Assembly: GCA_021234155.1 (NCBI GenBank)
Contig: JAJEKV010000008.1
Coordinates: 9,020,445-9,084,444, forward strand
Source of the DNA: Isoetes taiwanensis
Lineage: Eukaryota; Streptophyta; Lycopodiopsida; Isoetales; Isoetaceae
Reading direction: 5' to 3'
DNA length: 64,000 nucleotides
Below are positions 55,877-64,000 of the stretch, one piece after another; position 1 is the first letter of the stretch; each line of letters opens with the position of its first letter. Both the position numbers and the translations under genes were made by a program. The notes beneath the pieces are model-generated. The model saw only the letters and a list, made by a program, of their open reading frames with translations, had not been told where the DNA came from and made no database searches.

Positions 55877-56248
55877 CTAAAAATGAGATTTGAGATTCTG
55901 ATTGGTCGATTTTCTTCCTCTGCCCCTGACCATGATCGTGAGTGTGCAGAATGTACAAAGGCAAGATTCTGCCTTTGCCATATTGAATCGGCCTTTGTTG
56001 TCCTTTGCCTCACATAACTGGCCTCTTCTTGCATCATAGTTTTGATCACAGCAACAGTTACATAGACAAGGCTCCTCGTGTCTATAAAGATCCGGTGGGC
56101 CGAATACCTTAAGCCATTGTTGATTAACCACCGGATCAATCTTCTTCCATTTAAGTTTGCGCACCAGCACGAAGATAATTCCTGTAATAACCACAAGGAT
56201 ATTGTGAGATTCATAGGAAATCCTAAACAGAACTTTGAATTGCAGCAT
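55877..56248 (-). CDS. ORF3 of the intact LINE: membrane segment plus Cys motif
   Basis: 123 residues from an ATG that lies inside the last 26 nt of ORF2 in another frame. Residues about 15-29 (HNILVVITGIIFVLV) look like a membrane helix, followed by a basic KLKWKK. Then a PCLCNCCC cluster (61-67) and C79, C96, C98, C101 with AKDNKGRFN between. The last four Cys repeat the ORF1 motif with equal spacing. Conservation of this frame in element A (52926-53273), despite that element's broken ORF2, argues for a real protein. Role unknown. Confidence 0.65.
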   Translation of the reverse strand: MLQFKVLFRISYESHNILVVITGIIFVLVRKLKWKKIDPVVNQQWLKVFGPPDLYRHEEPCLCNCCCDQNYDARRGQLCEAKDNKGRFNMAKAESCLCTFCTLTIMVRGRGRKSTNQNLKSHF

Positions 56249-59200
56249 TGATCCATTTGATGTCGTATTCAATCTGCTTGATGACCGCTTCTGGGTGAGT
56301 AATGTCACAGTTAAATATGAAATCGTTTCTGCCCTTCCAGATCCTCCACAAGAGAATGTAGAGTCTCCAGTCCCTGGGGTAGTTTGGTATGAAGAAGTCT
56401 ACTGAAGCCATGGAGTTCAGGTCATAACCGAAAATAGTGGAGGCAAGCTCCAGAGTCCATTCCGACCAGATGCAAGATCTAAACAAATGCTCCTCATCCT
56501 CTTTGTGTCCCAGACATCTAGGGCAGACATCTGAGTCAGCCATGTGCAATCTGTGTCTTTTATCATTGGTTGCTAAGGCTTTGTGCCAAAGCTGCCATAT
56601 AAAAGATTTAACCTTAGGGGGGATAGGGCTAGACCACAAGAATTTCAGATTTCTTTTGCACCTTTCTTCCCCTAACTGCCATTTGATGTGAATAGTCATC
56701 TTTTGATCCCTCATCAAATACTTATAGGCAGAGTTAACTGTAAACTCCCCTGAACCATTGTGAGTCCAGTTAAGATTGTCTTCAGACCACCTTCCCCTAT
56801 TTAGAGCAGTACAAATATTATAATAGAGCATCTCAGTATTAGCATCTTCTCCTGCCAGAACTGAATTTCTGAAGGGGATGATTCCCTGATCATCATACAA
56901 ATCACTAATATTGTTTAGACCTTTGCTGCTCCAAAGTCTGGCCTGTTCTGGAAAATGACAAGCTAAACAGAGGGAGGAGTCATTAGTAAGTAAGGCAGGG
57001 TTCCAAAAGATCGATTGATCCATGGAGAGCCCCTCCTTCCATGAGAACATACCTTTAACCAAGTTCCATGCTCTAATCCATTTCTTAATCAAACCTGGAA
57101 TTGAATTCGGGATGGAGAAGGGAAAATAGATAGCATGGGGCAGATTAAGATTAAGCTTCCTCCATCCATAGGAAAGGCATTTGTTAAGATAGTGTCTGAT
57201 AATGATGGCAACAGGGTGTTTAATCTTATTGTAAGCAGCCTTATGGAAGTACTTGGCCGCGAGAGCGATCCCCTGTTTCTCAATATTGAATACCCCCAAA
57301 CCCCCAATATTTCTATGCTTGCAGCATTCATCCATGGCAACAGGGGTCCAGCATCTTCTGTTTTGGCCACAAGAAATAAATCTACCTATGATACTCTGGA
57401 GTTTGGCCGAGACCTTTTTGGGTGCAAGAATGACAGAGGACTGATAGACGTGAGAGGAAGAGATAACGAAATTGGCTATAATAGCTCTCCCCTGCTTTGA
57501 GATATATTTGGAATTCAAACTATCTACCTTTTTTTGGAACTTTTCAATAATATCCGCCCAAATATCTGAAGGACTACCTTTTAGAGCTAAAGGGATACCT
57601 AGAATCTTAGAAGAATTAGTGGGAGGGATATACTTACAGCCCATGAGAGCAGCCGTTTGCTCTCCTTTTACCTGGTCCCTTGCTACCACTTTGGATTTAA
57701 CTGGATTGATTTTGCAGCCCGAGGCAACCCCAAATTCTTCCAAAATTGTTTGAGCATTGGACAGAGATCTGTTGTCCATAGAAACCAGAAGAAATGTATC
57801 ATCTGCAAAATGCCCATTCAGAATTTGATCCATTTCCCCATTGTTTGGGAGGCTAAGACCTTGGATCATGTTAGTTCTTTTAGCCTCTTCTAGCTTGCTA
57901 TGAAGGGCCTCCATAATGATGAGGAAAAGAAAGGGGGCTAGGGGACAGCCTTGTTTCACTCCCCTTTGCAGGGGGGAGAATGGGCTGCATTCCCCATTAA
58001 TAAGCACAGAAGATCTAGAGTTAGCCAAAATTGCTTTAAAAAGTAAAATTACCTCATCAGAAAAACCCAGGGCCTTACAACATTTGAATAGGAAATTCCA
58101 GCTTACAGTGTCGAAGGCCTTTGTAATATCAAGCTTTATGAGAGCTATGTCTTGGTTGGAATCTTTGGCCCACCTCAACCCGAGAGCTGCAGTTACCACA
58201 TTGTCCAAGATAAATCTGTCTTTCAGGTAGGCAGCTTGGGAGGTGCTGATGATTCTTTCAAGAACAGTTCTCAGCCTCCTGGCAATGGTACCTGATATGA
58301 TCTTGTATATGACATTAGTAAGGGAAATCGGTCTGTAGTCCGAGAATGTCTCAGGCGTATCAATCTTGGGGATAAGAGCTATCATACTGGTGTTGATCCT
58401 TGCATCTAAGCATTTCATAACTCTGAATTCATTAGCAAGATTGGTGAAGCAGTCCCCTAAAATCGGCCATACTTTAATGAAAAATTCTACGGGGAGCCCA
58501 TCAGGGCCTGGGCTTTTACCTTTATCCATATCCTTAGCAATATTGTAGAGTTCTATATTGGGAAAAGGCTTAGCTATGTTTAGGTTATCCTCAATACTTA
58601 CCTTGGCTTGAAGATTGATGAAATTGTCCATAGTGGCTTGGGGGCAGTCCTGATTAGCACCCATTATGTTGGTGAAGTGAGTGGTTGCAGCTTGCTTAAT
58701 TTGATTCTCATCCGAAATGTCATTATCTCCAACCTTAATTTCAAAGATATGGTTCCTTTTCGCTCTGCCTTTGACCTTAGCAAAGAAGAACTTGGAATTG
58801 CACCTTTCATCATTTTTTATCTCTCTTATTTTGGCCTTTAGCCTCCAGCCCTCAGCAATTCTGATCTCCTCTTTTTCAATTTCTGATCTTATGCTGTCTT
58901 TTTCCTCCTCTGATGCGTTGGGAAGTTTGTCCCTCAGATTTTGGAGGTGGGACATCTTACTGTGGTGAATTGCTTTTCCCCAGTTCTTCAGCCATTCTTT
59001 GATTGCTTTTGCCACTCGGATCCACCAGTACATCCAGCCTGAATTACCAGTAGGTTTGGGGAATCTGGCTATGACCTCTTGCAGCCTATCAGAGAACTCC
59101 TCATGCTCGAGCAAATTACTGTTCAGCTTGAAATATGTTTTCCTTTTTCCCTTATCAGAGTTTCTTGCCATAATCCTGAGCTGCTGTGGATAGTGATCTG

Positions 59201-59888
59201 AAAGAGTGTAGCCCTCCAGATTATTCACTCTGCAACTTTCATTCCATAGATTCTCTGAAAGGTAGAATCTGTCATGTAAGCAAAGGGTGGGGTCAGCCCT
59301 TTTATCAGTCCAACTAAACGTGCCAGGCTTAGTCCTAGCAAGGTTTAAGTTGTGGCTTCGAGTAAGGTCGAGCCAGACTACCTTCTCTTGCTTCACCAGG
59401 GGCTTAAAGTTCCGGTTCTTCATGAAGCTGTTGGTTACCATGTTGAGGTCGCCCCCAAGGATGCATTCATCATATTCTATATTATCAAGACTGGCCTTGA
59501 CTTTTTTCCAAACATCAATCCTTTCAGTAGGATTATTGTAAGCATAAATATTAACTAGAGCCATTTTAATACCAAGAAAAGTACACATAAGAATTTGCCA
59601 TCTACCATCTCTACCATTTATCATATAAATATCTGCAATGTTGAGATCTTTCTTCCAAGCAATCGCAATTCCTGCAGAAGAATCGTTAGCAGGGATTGAC
59701 CAGAGACTATAGCTAGGGGGAAGAGTCCTACTAATAATGAGTTCGTGATCTGAGTCATGAATTTTGTGCTCTTGGAGGAAAAGAATGTCAGGGTTAAGAG
59801 AAGAAAGGCAAACCTTTAGTCTGTCTCTTTTGATGTTGCTATTAATTCCCTGGAGGTTCCAGGTAATACACACAGTGTCCCTATTCAT
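56223..59888 (-). CDS. ORF2 of the intact LINE: endonuclease and reverse transcriptase
   Basis: 1221 residues, uninterrupted. N-terminal AP-type endonuclease (ITWNLQGINSN, FLQEHKIHD, LGGDLNMV, TLSDHYPQ, residues 1-240). Reverse transcriptase from about 470: KGKSPGPDGLPVEFF, PKIDTPETFSDYRPISLTNV, KLDITKAFDTVSWNF, GVKQGCPLAPFLF, and the catalytic FADD near residue 693. C-terminal zinc-binding domain near 1078-1160 (PPKVKSFIWQLWHKALATN, CPRCLGHKEDEEHLFRSC). No RNase H domain is seen. The start ATG shares one base with the ORF1 stop (TGATG). It nicks target DNA and copies LINE RNA in place; all visible key motifs are present, so it may be active. Confidence 0.95.
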   Translation of the reverse strand: MNRDTVCITWNLQGINSNIKRDRLKVCLSSLNPDILFLQEHKIHDSDHELIISRTLPPSYSLWSIPANDSSAGIAIAWKKDLNIADIYMINGRDGRWQILMCTFLGIKMALVNIYAYNNPTERIDVWKKVKASLDNIEYDECILGGDLNMVTNSFMKNRNFKPLVKQEKVVWLDLTRSHNLNLARTKPGTFSWTDKRADPTLCLHDRFYLSENLWNESCRVNNLEGYTLSDHYPQQLRIMARNSDKGKRKTYFKLNSNLLEHEEFSDRLQEVIARFPKPTGNSGWMYWWIRVAKAIKEWLKNWGKAIHHSKMSHLQNLRDKLPNASEEEKDSIRSEIEKEEIRIAEGWRLKAKIREIKNDERCNSKFFFAKVKGRAKRNHIFEIKVGDNDISDENQIKQAATTHFTNIMGANQDCPQATMDNFINLQAKVSIEDNLNIAKPFPNIELYNIAKDMDKGKSPGPDGLPVEFFIKVWPILGDCFTNLANEFRVMKCLDARINTSMIALIPKIDTPETFSDYRPISLTNVIYKIISGTIARRLRTVLERIISTSQAAYLKDRFILDNVVTAALGLRWAKDSNQDIALIKLDITKAFDTVSWNFLFKCCKALGFSDEVILLFKAILANSRSSVLINGECSPFSPLQRGVKQGCPLAPFLFLIIMEALHSKLEEAKRTNMIQGLSLPNNGEMDQILNGHFADDTFLLVSMDNRSLSNAQTILEEFGVASGCKINPVKSKVVARDQVKGEQTAALMGCKYIPPTNSSKILGIPLALKGSPSDIWADIIEKFQKKVDSLNSKYISKQGRAIIANFVISSSHVYQSSVILAPKKVSAKLQSIIGRFISCGQNRRCWTPVAMDECCKHRNIGGLGVFNIEKQGIALAAKYFHKAAYNKIKHPVAIIIRHYLNKCLSYGWRKLNLNLPHAIYFPFSIPNSIPGLIKKWIRAWNLVKGMFSWKEGLSMDQSIFWNPALLTNDSSLCLACHFPEQARLWSSKGLNNISDLYDDQGIIPFRNSVLAGEDANTEMLYYNICTALNRGRWSEDNLNWTHNGSGEFTVNSAYKYLMRDQKMTIHIKWQLGEERCKRNLKFLWSSPIPPKVKSFIWQLWHKALATNDKRHRLHMADSDVCPRCLGHKEDEEHLFRSCIWSEWTLELASTIFGYDLNSMASVDFFIPNYPRDWRLYILLWRIWKGRNDFIFNCDITHPEAVIKQIEYDIKWINAAIQSSV

Positions 59889-61294
59889 CAGTATTTATAT
59901 TTACCCAAAGCCCCCTTGGCTTGAATGGTCTGTTTTCTCGGGCTTGATCTGCTTGGGCCAAGGTAAAGCTTCTTTTTGCCTCTACCTTTCCTTTTTTCTA
60001 CCACATTCCATTCCTTGTCATCAATATCCGGAAGATCTTCTATGCTTACCTGGGATATACTATCCTCTTCTTGCTGCCAGGGCTCAGGAACAGGGATCTT
60101 AGGAATAGTGAAGATGAGGCTACCTGTATCCATCCTAACAGAGAGCATGATGTTTTTAATGAGAACAGTCATATCCTCACCAATCACCACTTTTGGGTCA
60201 CTTTGGTGTTCAGCTATCCCAATAGAAGTGATTGCATTTTGGAGGACCTGCTTTTTTTCCTGAGTCTCCACTTTTCTGTTATCCTCTTTAATATCCTTGT
60301 TTATCGCTTTTGGAATCCAAACCTGCTTCTGCTGGGCTTGATTAGGAGTAACTTTAAGCTCTTGAACGGGCCCTTTTGAGTAGGTGATGTTCAGATCCAG
60401 GAATTCGTCATTTTTTATCCTGATCTTAATTTTCTTTTTCCAGTCAGAACTTATCCTTTTGGAGATGCACACTGAAGGAAAATTAGTTTGAGGTATATTA
60501 ATTTCAATGACCTCCCCTAAAGATTCAGAGATGGCAGTAAGGTGAGATCTCGTCCAGAAGACTGGGGGAAGGTTAGGAAATGAGAGCCAAGTAGTGGTCT
60601 GGATCTCCTCGTTCATTCCCGGAATAAAGTTTGGGGACCATTTCATAAGATAAAAGGGTGCATTATGTATGGGATCAAGCTTTCTTCTCAGAATCTGTTT
60701 AACTCCAAGCTCGTCCTTACAAACAATTTGGAAGGTATTTTTATCCAGCTTAAGAATAGACATGATTGGAATGTGCTGGGCCTTAGTAATCCAATTTTTA
60801 ACTTCTGATTGGGGTGGACAATTCCTCGGGAAGTGAATGAGAATAGCATATTTGGAGAAAATGTCAGAGGCAGAATCATCCAAAACACCAAAAAGATCAA
60901 TAAATTCCCTATTAGTAACTTTCTGACTCCCGGAACCATCCGCCTTAACAGGGGAGTCAGTATCATTCATGAGAACATTTTTATAGGAAAGGGGATGAGA
61001 AGGACCTTTTGTTTTGTCGTTCTTGCCGAGAATGGGTATGGAATTGCTGATCTTGTTTTCTCCAATTTTTGTCTTAGTGATGTTCAGAGCTGAGAGCTTG
61101 ACTTCCCCGCAATTCTCACAGTCGCAGGAGTTAACCTCTACCGGATTGAAGAAACCGTTTGAATCTTTAATCTCACATTTCTTGGCCGACTTCTTGCTTT
61201 TCTTGGTAAACTTCGAGTGAAGTGCTAACTCCTTCCAGCGGTTCATTAAGAGCAAGCCTTGATCTGAATATTTTCCTTTCTCTTTCAATGACAT
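59888..61294 (-). CDS. ORF1 of the intact LINE: Cys motif plus DUF4283 gag-like protein
   Basis: 468 residues. The N-terminus is basic with a Cys motif: C40, C57, C59, C62 around EIKDSNGFFN. Residues about 145-300 form the DUF4283-type region typical of plant LINE ORF1: FSKYAILIHFPRN, APFYLMKWSPNFIP, TWLSFPNLPPVFWTR, SLGEVIEI. The C-terminal third is charged and ends in a Lys/Arg-rich stretch (KRKGRGKKK), likely for RNA binding. It should package the LINE RNA. It overlaps ORF0 by 122 nt upstream and ORF2 by one base downstream. Confidence 0.88.
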   Translation of the reverse strand: MSLKEKGKYSDQGLLLMNRWKELALHSKFTKKSKKSAKKCEIKDSNGFFNPVEVNSCDCENCGEVKLSALNITKTKIGENKISNSIPILGKNDKTKGPSHPLSYKNVLMNDTDSPVKADGSGSQKVTNREFIDLFGVLDDSASDIFSKYAILIHFPRNCPPQSEVKNWITKAQHIPIMSILKLDKNTFQIVCKDELGVKQILRRKLDPIHNAPFYLMKWSPNFIPGMNEEIQTTTWLSFPNLPPVFWTRSHLTAISESLGEVIEINIPQTNFPSVCISKRISSDWKKKIKIRIKNDEFLDLNITYSKGPVQELKVTPNQAQQKQVWIPKAINKDIKEDNRKVETQEKKQVLQNAITSIGIAEHQSDPKVVIGEDMTVLIKNIMLSVRMDTGSLIFTIPKIPVPEPWQQEEDSISQVSIEDLPDIDDKEWNVVEKRKGRGKKKLYLGPSRSSPRKQTIQAKGALGKYKY

Positions 61295-61823
61295 GATCTT
61301 CCGCTTCCTCCCATCTCTTAATCAGTTTGATGCTTGCATTGGATGTTTCCCTTATCTCGTCCCATTGAATGATCAAGTTTTTTACCTTAGCCAGAAGTTC
61401 ATCCATGAATGCCCTGAAAACACTGTTCTTTAGGCTGCAGCAATCTGTCTTGGTGTGCCCCTGTTTGGTCGTTATCAGTTTGTACAATGTGATATCCAGT
61501 TCCTGCACGAAGCTGAAGGTATTCCAGTCTCTGTCATTGGCTCTCCCTTCCAAGTAATTTTTGTCTATAGTAGCCATCTTTTCCTTACATGCCAGGATAC
61601 CGACCTCATCTTGCACCCCCATGCAGAAAGCTGCTGCTTTCTGCTGATCCTTTACAATTTCAAGACCTGTGTAAATCCCTTTCAGAGTTTCCCAGGCTTT
61701 ATCTCTTCTGTTGTCCAACCAAAAAATGTGAGTCCACTCCTCATCCTCAATGATCTTGTCACTTCTGTTGGCAGATGTTGAGGCTTTGGTTCTCATGGTG
61801 ATCGGGCTAATACCGGACTTCAA
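61173..61823 (-). CDS. ORF0 of the intact LINE, unrecognised
   Basis: 216 residues upstream of ORF1 and overlapping it in another frame by 122 nt. Charged and helix-rich by eye (WDEIRETSNASIKLIKRWEE, AEDHVIERERKI), with three Cys around FCMGVQDEVGILACKEK. No known domain recognised. The overlap suggests ORF1 is reached by frameshifting, leaky scanning or reinitiation. It could also be part of a longer ORF1 whose frame shifted, but ORF1 has its own Met and N-terminal motif. Confidence 0.5.
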   Translation of the reverse strand: MKSGISPITMRTKASTSANRSDKIIEDEEWTHIFWLDNRRDKAWETLKGIYTGLEIVKDQQKAAAFCMGVQDEVGILACKEKMATIDKNYLEGRANDRDWNTFSFVQELDITLYKLITTKQGHTKTDCCSLKNSVFRAFMDELLAKVKNLIIQWDEIRETSNASIKLIKRWEEAEDHVIERERKIFRSRLALNEPLEGVSTSLEVYQEKQEVGQEM

Positions 61824-62059
61824 ATTAGGTTGAGGCGACGGATTCAGACGAAGAGACGGCCGTTATCAGAGTGCAAGATAACCCAAATTTCCCTATTTTT
61901 CCACCAGAGCAAGAATGGAGTGCCAATGATTATTTCCCACTGTCCAAGAACCCCGAAGTGACAGGCCGTATCTGAGAGGCAAAAAAAGAAATCCTAAAAA
62001 TTCTAAAGTGACCCTACTCTGACAGCCCCTTAGATCTGGCGCAGGGCCCAAGAACAATT

Positions 62060-62503
62060 CTAGTTTGATACCAGGTACCTCCAGACCACCACGTCAAGAT
62101 CTCTGATGTGCTGGGATGGCTGGAGGTCGAAGAAGGATGCCCAATGGTAGATAGATTCAATTCCAAATTCCAAGGGGGCGCTCATGGTAAAAAGATTTCG
62201 CTGATAGTTATTTCCGAGACCCAGGAAAGGTCGAGAGTTATGAGCCGCTACCCTTAACGAGCCAGATCTGTCAAAGCAAAGGATGCACAAGAAGAACGAA
62301 TTAAGACCAAACCTGCAAAAACCTATTCTAGATCGAGAATCGACTGCTGCGGAGATCAAATTCTCGATGATAACTAAAGAATTTTGGAATTCCAGGGGGA
62401 TGTTTGCAATTCCCAACCCCTGGAGAACAGCTTCGAGCAAAGCCTCATCCATCGGGGTTGGGAGTTTCTCCCCAGAGCTGGGCGCAGATACCAGGGCGCT
62501 CAA
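62060..62503 (-). CDS. Small ORF in the 5' region of the intact LINE
   Basis: 147 residues (MSALVSAPSSGEKLPTPMDE at the start), without known motifs, close to the 5' end of the element. It may be a chance frame in the internal promoter/leader or an upstream protein. Low confidence as a gene. Confidence 0.25.
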   Translation of the reverse strand: MSALVSAPSSGEKLPTPMDEALLEAVLQGLGIANIPLEFQNSLVIIENLISAAVDSRSRIGFCRFGLNSFFLCILCFDRSGSLRVAAHNSRPFLGLGNNYQRNLFTMSAPLEFGIESIYHWASFFDLQPSQHIRDLDVVVWRYLVSN

Positions 62504-62545
62504 CGTTCATTTTTTCCTCCGTATATTCATATTGTTATTGTAGTC

Positions 62546-64000
62546 CATTCTCAATATCAGCTCTGCTAATTTCTTGCTGAGTTCCCATTATCCTGGAGAA
62601 GTGATCTCTGGCAGCACATTTCATTTGGGTGTCACTGTCAATATTGTTGCCCTCTCAAAGAATGCTATAAATATGATTCTTCTTAATTCTGCCTTTGGCT
62701 TTGATGAAGAAATACTTTGAGTTACTCCTTTCATCTTCCTTGAGTTCCTTCACCTTTGCCTTGATTTTCCAGCCTTTGGCAATTCTAACTTCTTCTCTTT
62801 CAATCTGCAATTGATGTCTTTTTTTTGCTGGCCATAAGCTAAGTTGAGCTGGGTTCTCAAATCTTGAAGATGGGCAGTTTCACTCCTATGAACTTCTTTT
62901 CCCCAGACTTTCAGCCAATTCTTAATTCTTTTGGATACTTTGACCCACCAATCCATCCATCTGCTACTGCCTGCAGGCTTCTCTTCTTGAGAAATGATCT
63001 GTTGAAGGTTAGGCAGAAAATCTTCATGCTCAAGAAGATTAGTATTCAGTTTAAAATAAGAATTCCTCTTCCTTTGAACATTATTACCACAAATGTTAAT
63101 GAGCTGAGGGAAATGATCAGAGATAGTATAATTGGTAAGATTAGTAACCCTAGAACTATTATTCCAAAGGGACTCACTAAGGTAAAATCTATCATGGAGA
63201 CAGCACACAGGCTGATCCCTGTGATCATTCCAACTGTAAGAATGAGGGGTAACTCTGGCTAAAGAGAGATGGTGAGAAGATAGGAGGGAACTCCAACTCG
63301 AGAACTCATTATCACTCAAGCACCATGTTGAAACCATATTGAAATCACCAGCAAAAATGCAGTCATCATAAGGGATATTATCTAAACTTCTGCTAATGAC
63401 ACTCCAAAGGTTAGCCCTTTCAGATGGTTAGTGATATGCATACACATTAATGAAAGCAAGCCTTTTATCCTCAATTTTACCATGGACAATCCGCCATCTC
63501 CTACTATTATCATTAACCATTTGGATATCCTCAAGATTGAGCCTATTATTCCATGATATGGTAATGCCAGCAGAAGTATTATTGGCTTTAAGAGACCAAT
63601 GCTGGAAATTGGTAGGCAGAACTTCTCTAATTAAAATATGAATAATATCATCATGAATCTTATGCTCTTGAAAAAAAATAAAGTCAAGGTTCATAGAGCT
63701 AAGGCAGACCTTCAATCTACCTCTTTTGTGATTCGAATTGATGCCTTGGATATTCCAAGTGATACCTTTAAGATCTATATCCATTGGTAGAAGGTAGGAT
63801 CTTCCTTGGGGATCTTCTTGGAGGTCCCAAAATACTATCTTTTGACATTTTCTTCCCTCTTTTCCTTCTGTTATTGATGGTAGACCAGGCCTCATCCTCT
63901 AAAGAAGAGGACTTGATGTTGACCTGAAAGTCAAGGTCATCCTCCGAGTCTTCCTTCCTGGCTTCGTCATAAATACCAAAATTGTCACTTAAACTACCGA
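62546..64000 (-). mobile_element. L1-like LINE element A, 5' half (continues beyond the window)
   Basis: Minus strand: end of ORF1 (DEAWSTINNRRKRGKK, 63880) and ORF2 N-terminus from 63783 (GITWNIQGINSN, FFQEHKIHD, AGITISWNN), then, after a stop at 63428, DDCIFAGDFNMV and NYTISDHFPQ endonuclease motifs to about 62750. Similar to the inserted element B but with stops and frameshifts. Joins, across the insertion, to 55680. ORF1 and ORF2 overlap by a few codons here instead of by one base. Confidence 0.88.
63428..63783 (-). pseudogene. ORF2 endonuclease N-terminus of LINE element A
   Basis: About 118 codons from MDIDLKGITWNIQGINSN to a stop after FINVYAYH. The next endonuclease part follows in another frame at 62750-63337. 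Closely parallels residues 1-120 of the intact ORF2. Confidence 0.8.

Larger units (their letters stand above)
55694..62545 (-). mobile_element. Full-length, apparently intact L1-like LINE (element B)
   Basis: 6852 bp, with a poly(A) tail (short, nine bases) and a perfect 13-bp target duplication, inserted into ORF2 of a relative (element A). On the minus strand: a 5' region with a small ORF, ORF0 (61823-61173), ORF1 (61294-59888), ORF2 (59888-56223) and ORF3 (56248-55877). ORF1 and ORF2 have no internal stop. This is the youngest-looking LINE in the window and a candidate source copy. Confidence 0.92.

Noticed and set aside
56437-59558. Plus-strand ORFs of 60-121 codons across the LINE
   Set aside because: Antisense shadows of the intact ORF2; no start context or motif, and the minus frame explains the sequence.

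Overview
This is a transposon-dense stretch of nuclear DNA from a vascular plant, most likely a flowering plant. The evidence is three intron-bearing or plant-type host genes, Copia-like and Ty3/Gypsy LTR retrotransposons, LTR elements with an initiator-tRNA-Met type primer site, and L1-like LINEs whose ORF1 carries the plant-type DUF4283 domain. I cannot name the species. No bacterial operon, CRISPR array, rRNA or convincing tRNA gene was seen.

Host genes. (1) 10465-11569 (-): a three-exon gene that I could splice by hand, coding for an unrecognised 299-residue single-pass membrane protein. (2) 27672-29954 (+): a ten-exon gene whose hand-spliced frame stays open for 362 codons. It is the mitochondrial trans-2-enoyl-CoA reductase (MECR/ETR1 family, last step of mitochondrial fatty acid synthesis). 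(3) 31687-32520 (-): an intronless type I (M-type) MADS-box gene. A 5'-truncated, broken intron-bearing copy of the reductase lies at 33131-34668, so a block of about 2 kb was duplicated around the MADS gene.

Mobile DNA, left to right. At 3395-7353 is a very young non-autonomous LTR retrotransposon with apparently identical 186-bp LTRs, a 5-bp target duplication (GGTAG), an initiator-Met primer site and no gag or pol. It carries one 1032-codon ORF that fuses pieces of at least two host genes: a 2-oxoglutarate/Fe(II) dioxygenase and a subtilisin-like protease with its PA domain. At 14291-19369 (-) lies a decayed RTE-like LINE with a (TATTC)n tail, cut by a 2.3-kb insertion. A Ty3/Gypsy element inserted into or beside that LINE (target duplication TCAGC) was later split by an internal inversion (19375-23240). 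From 25.2 to 41 kb there are LINE fragments, a TIR element with an adjoining perfect hairpin, three copies of a 200-bp repeat, tandem repeats and orphan LTR ends. From 40.87 to 52.4 kb an old chromovirus is interrupted inside its integrase by a complete 8.57-kb Ty3/Gypsy element (42617-51188, target duplication ACCAA on the minus strand). From 52.7 kb to the right end an L1-like LINE is interrupted by a second, full-length and apparently intact LINE of the same family (55694-62545, 13-bp target duplication).

The most interesting systems are the gene-capturing retrotransposon and the intact LINE. The LINE has overlapping ORFs (ORF0, ORF1, ORF2, ORF3). ORF1/ORF2 join through a one-base stop/start overlap, and the related LINE next door does the same at ORF2/ORF3. 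ORF3 repeats, with identical spacing, the Cys motif found at the N-terminus of ORF1, placed behind a predicted membrane segment.
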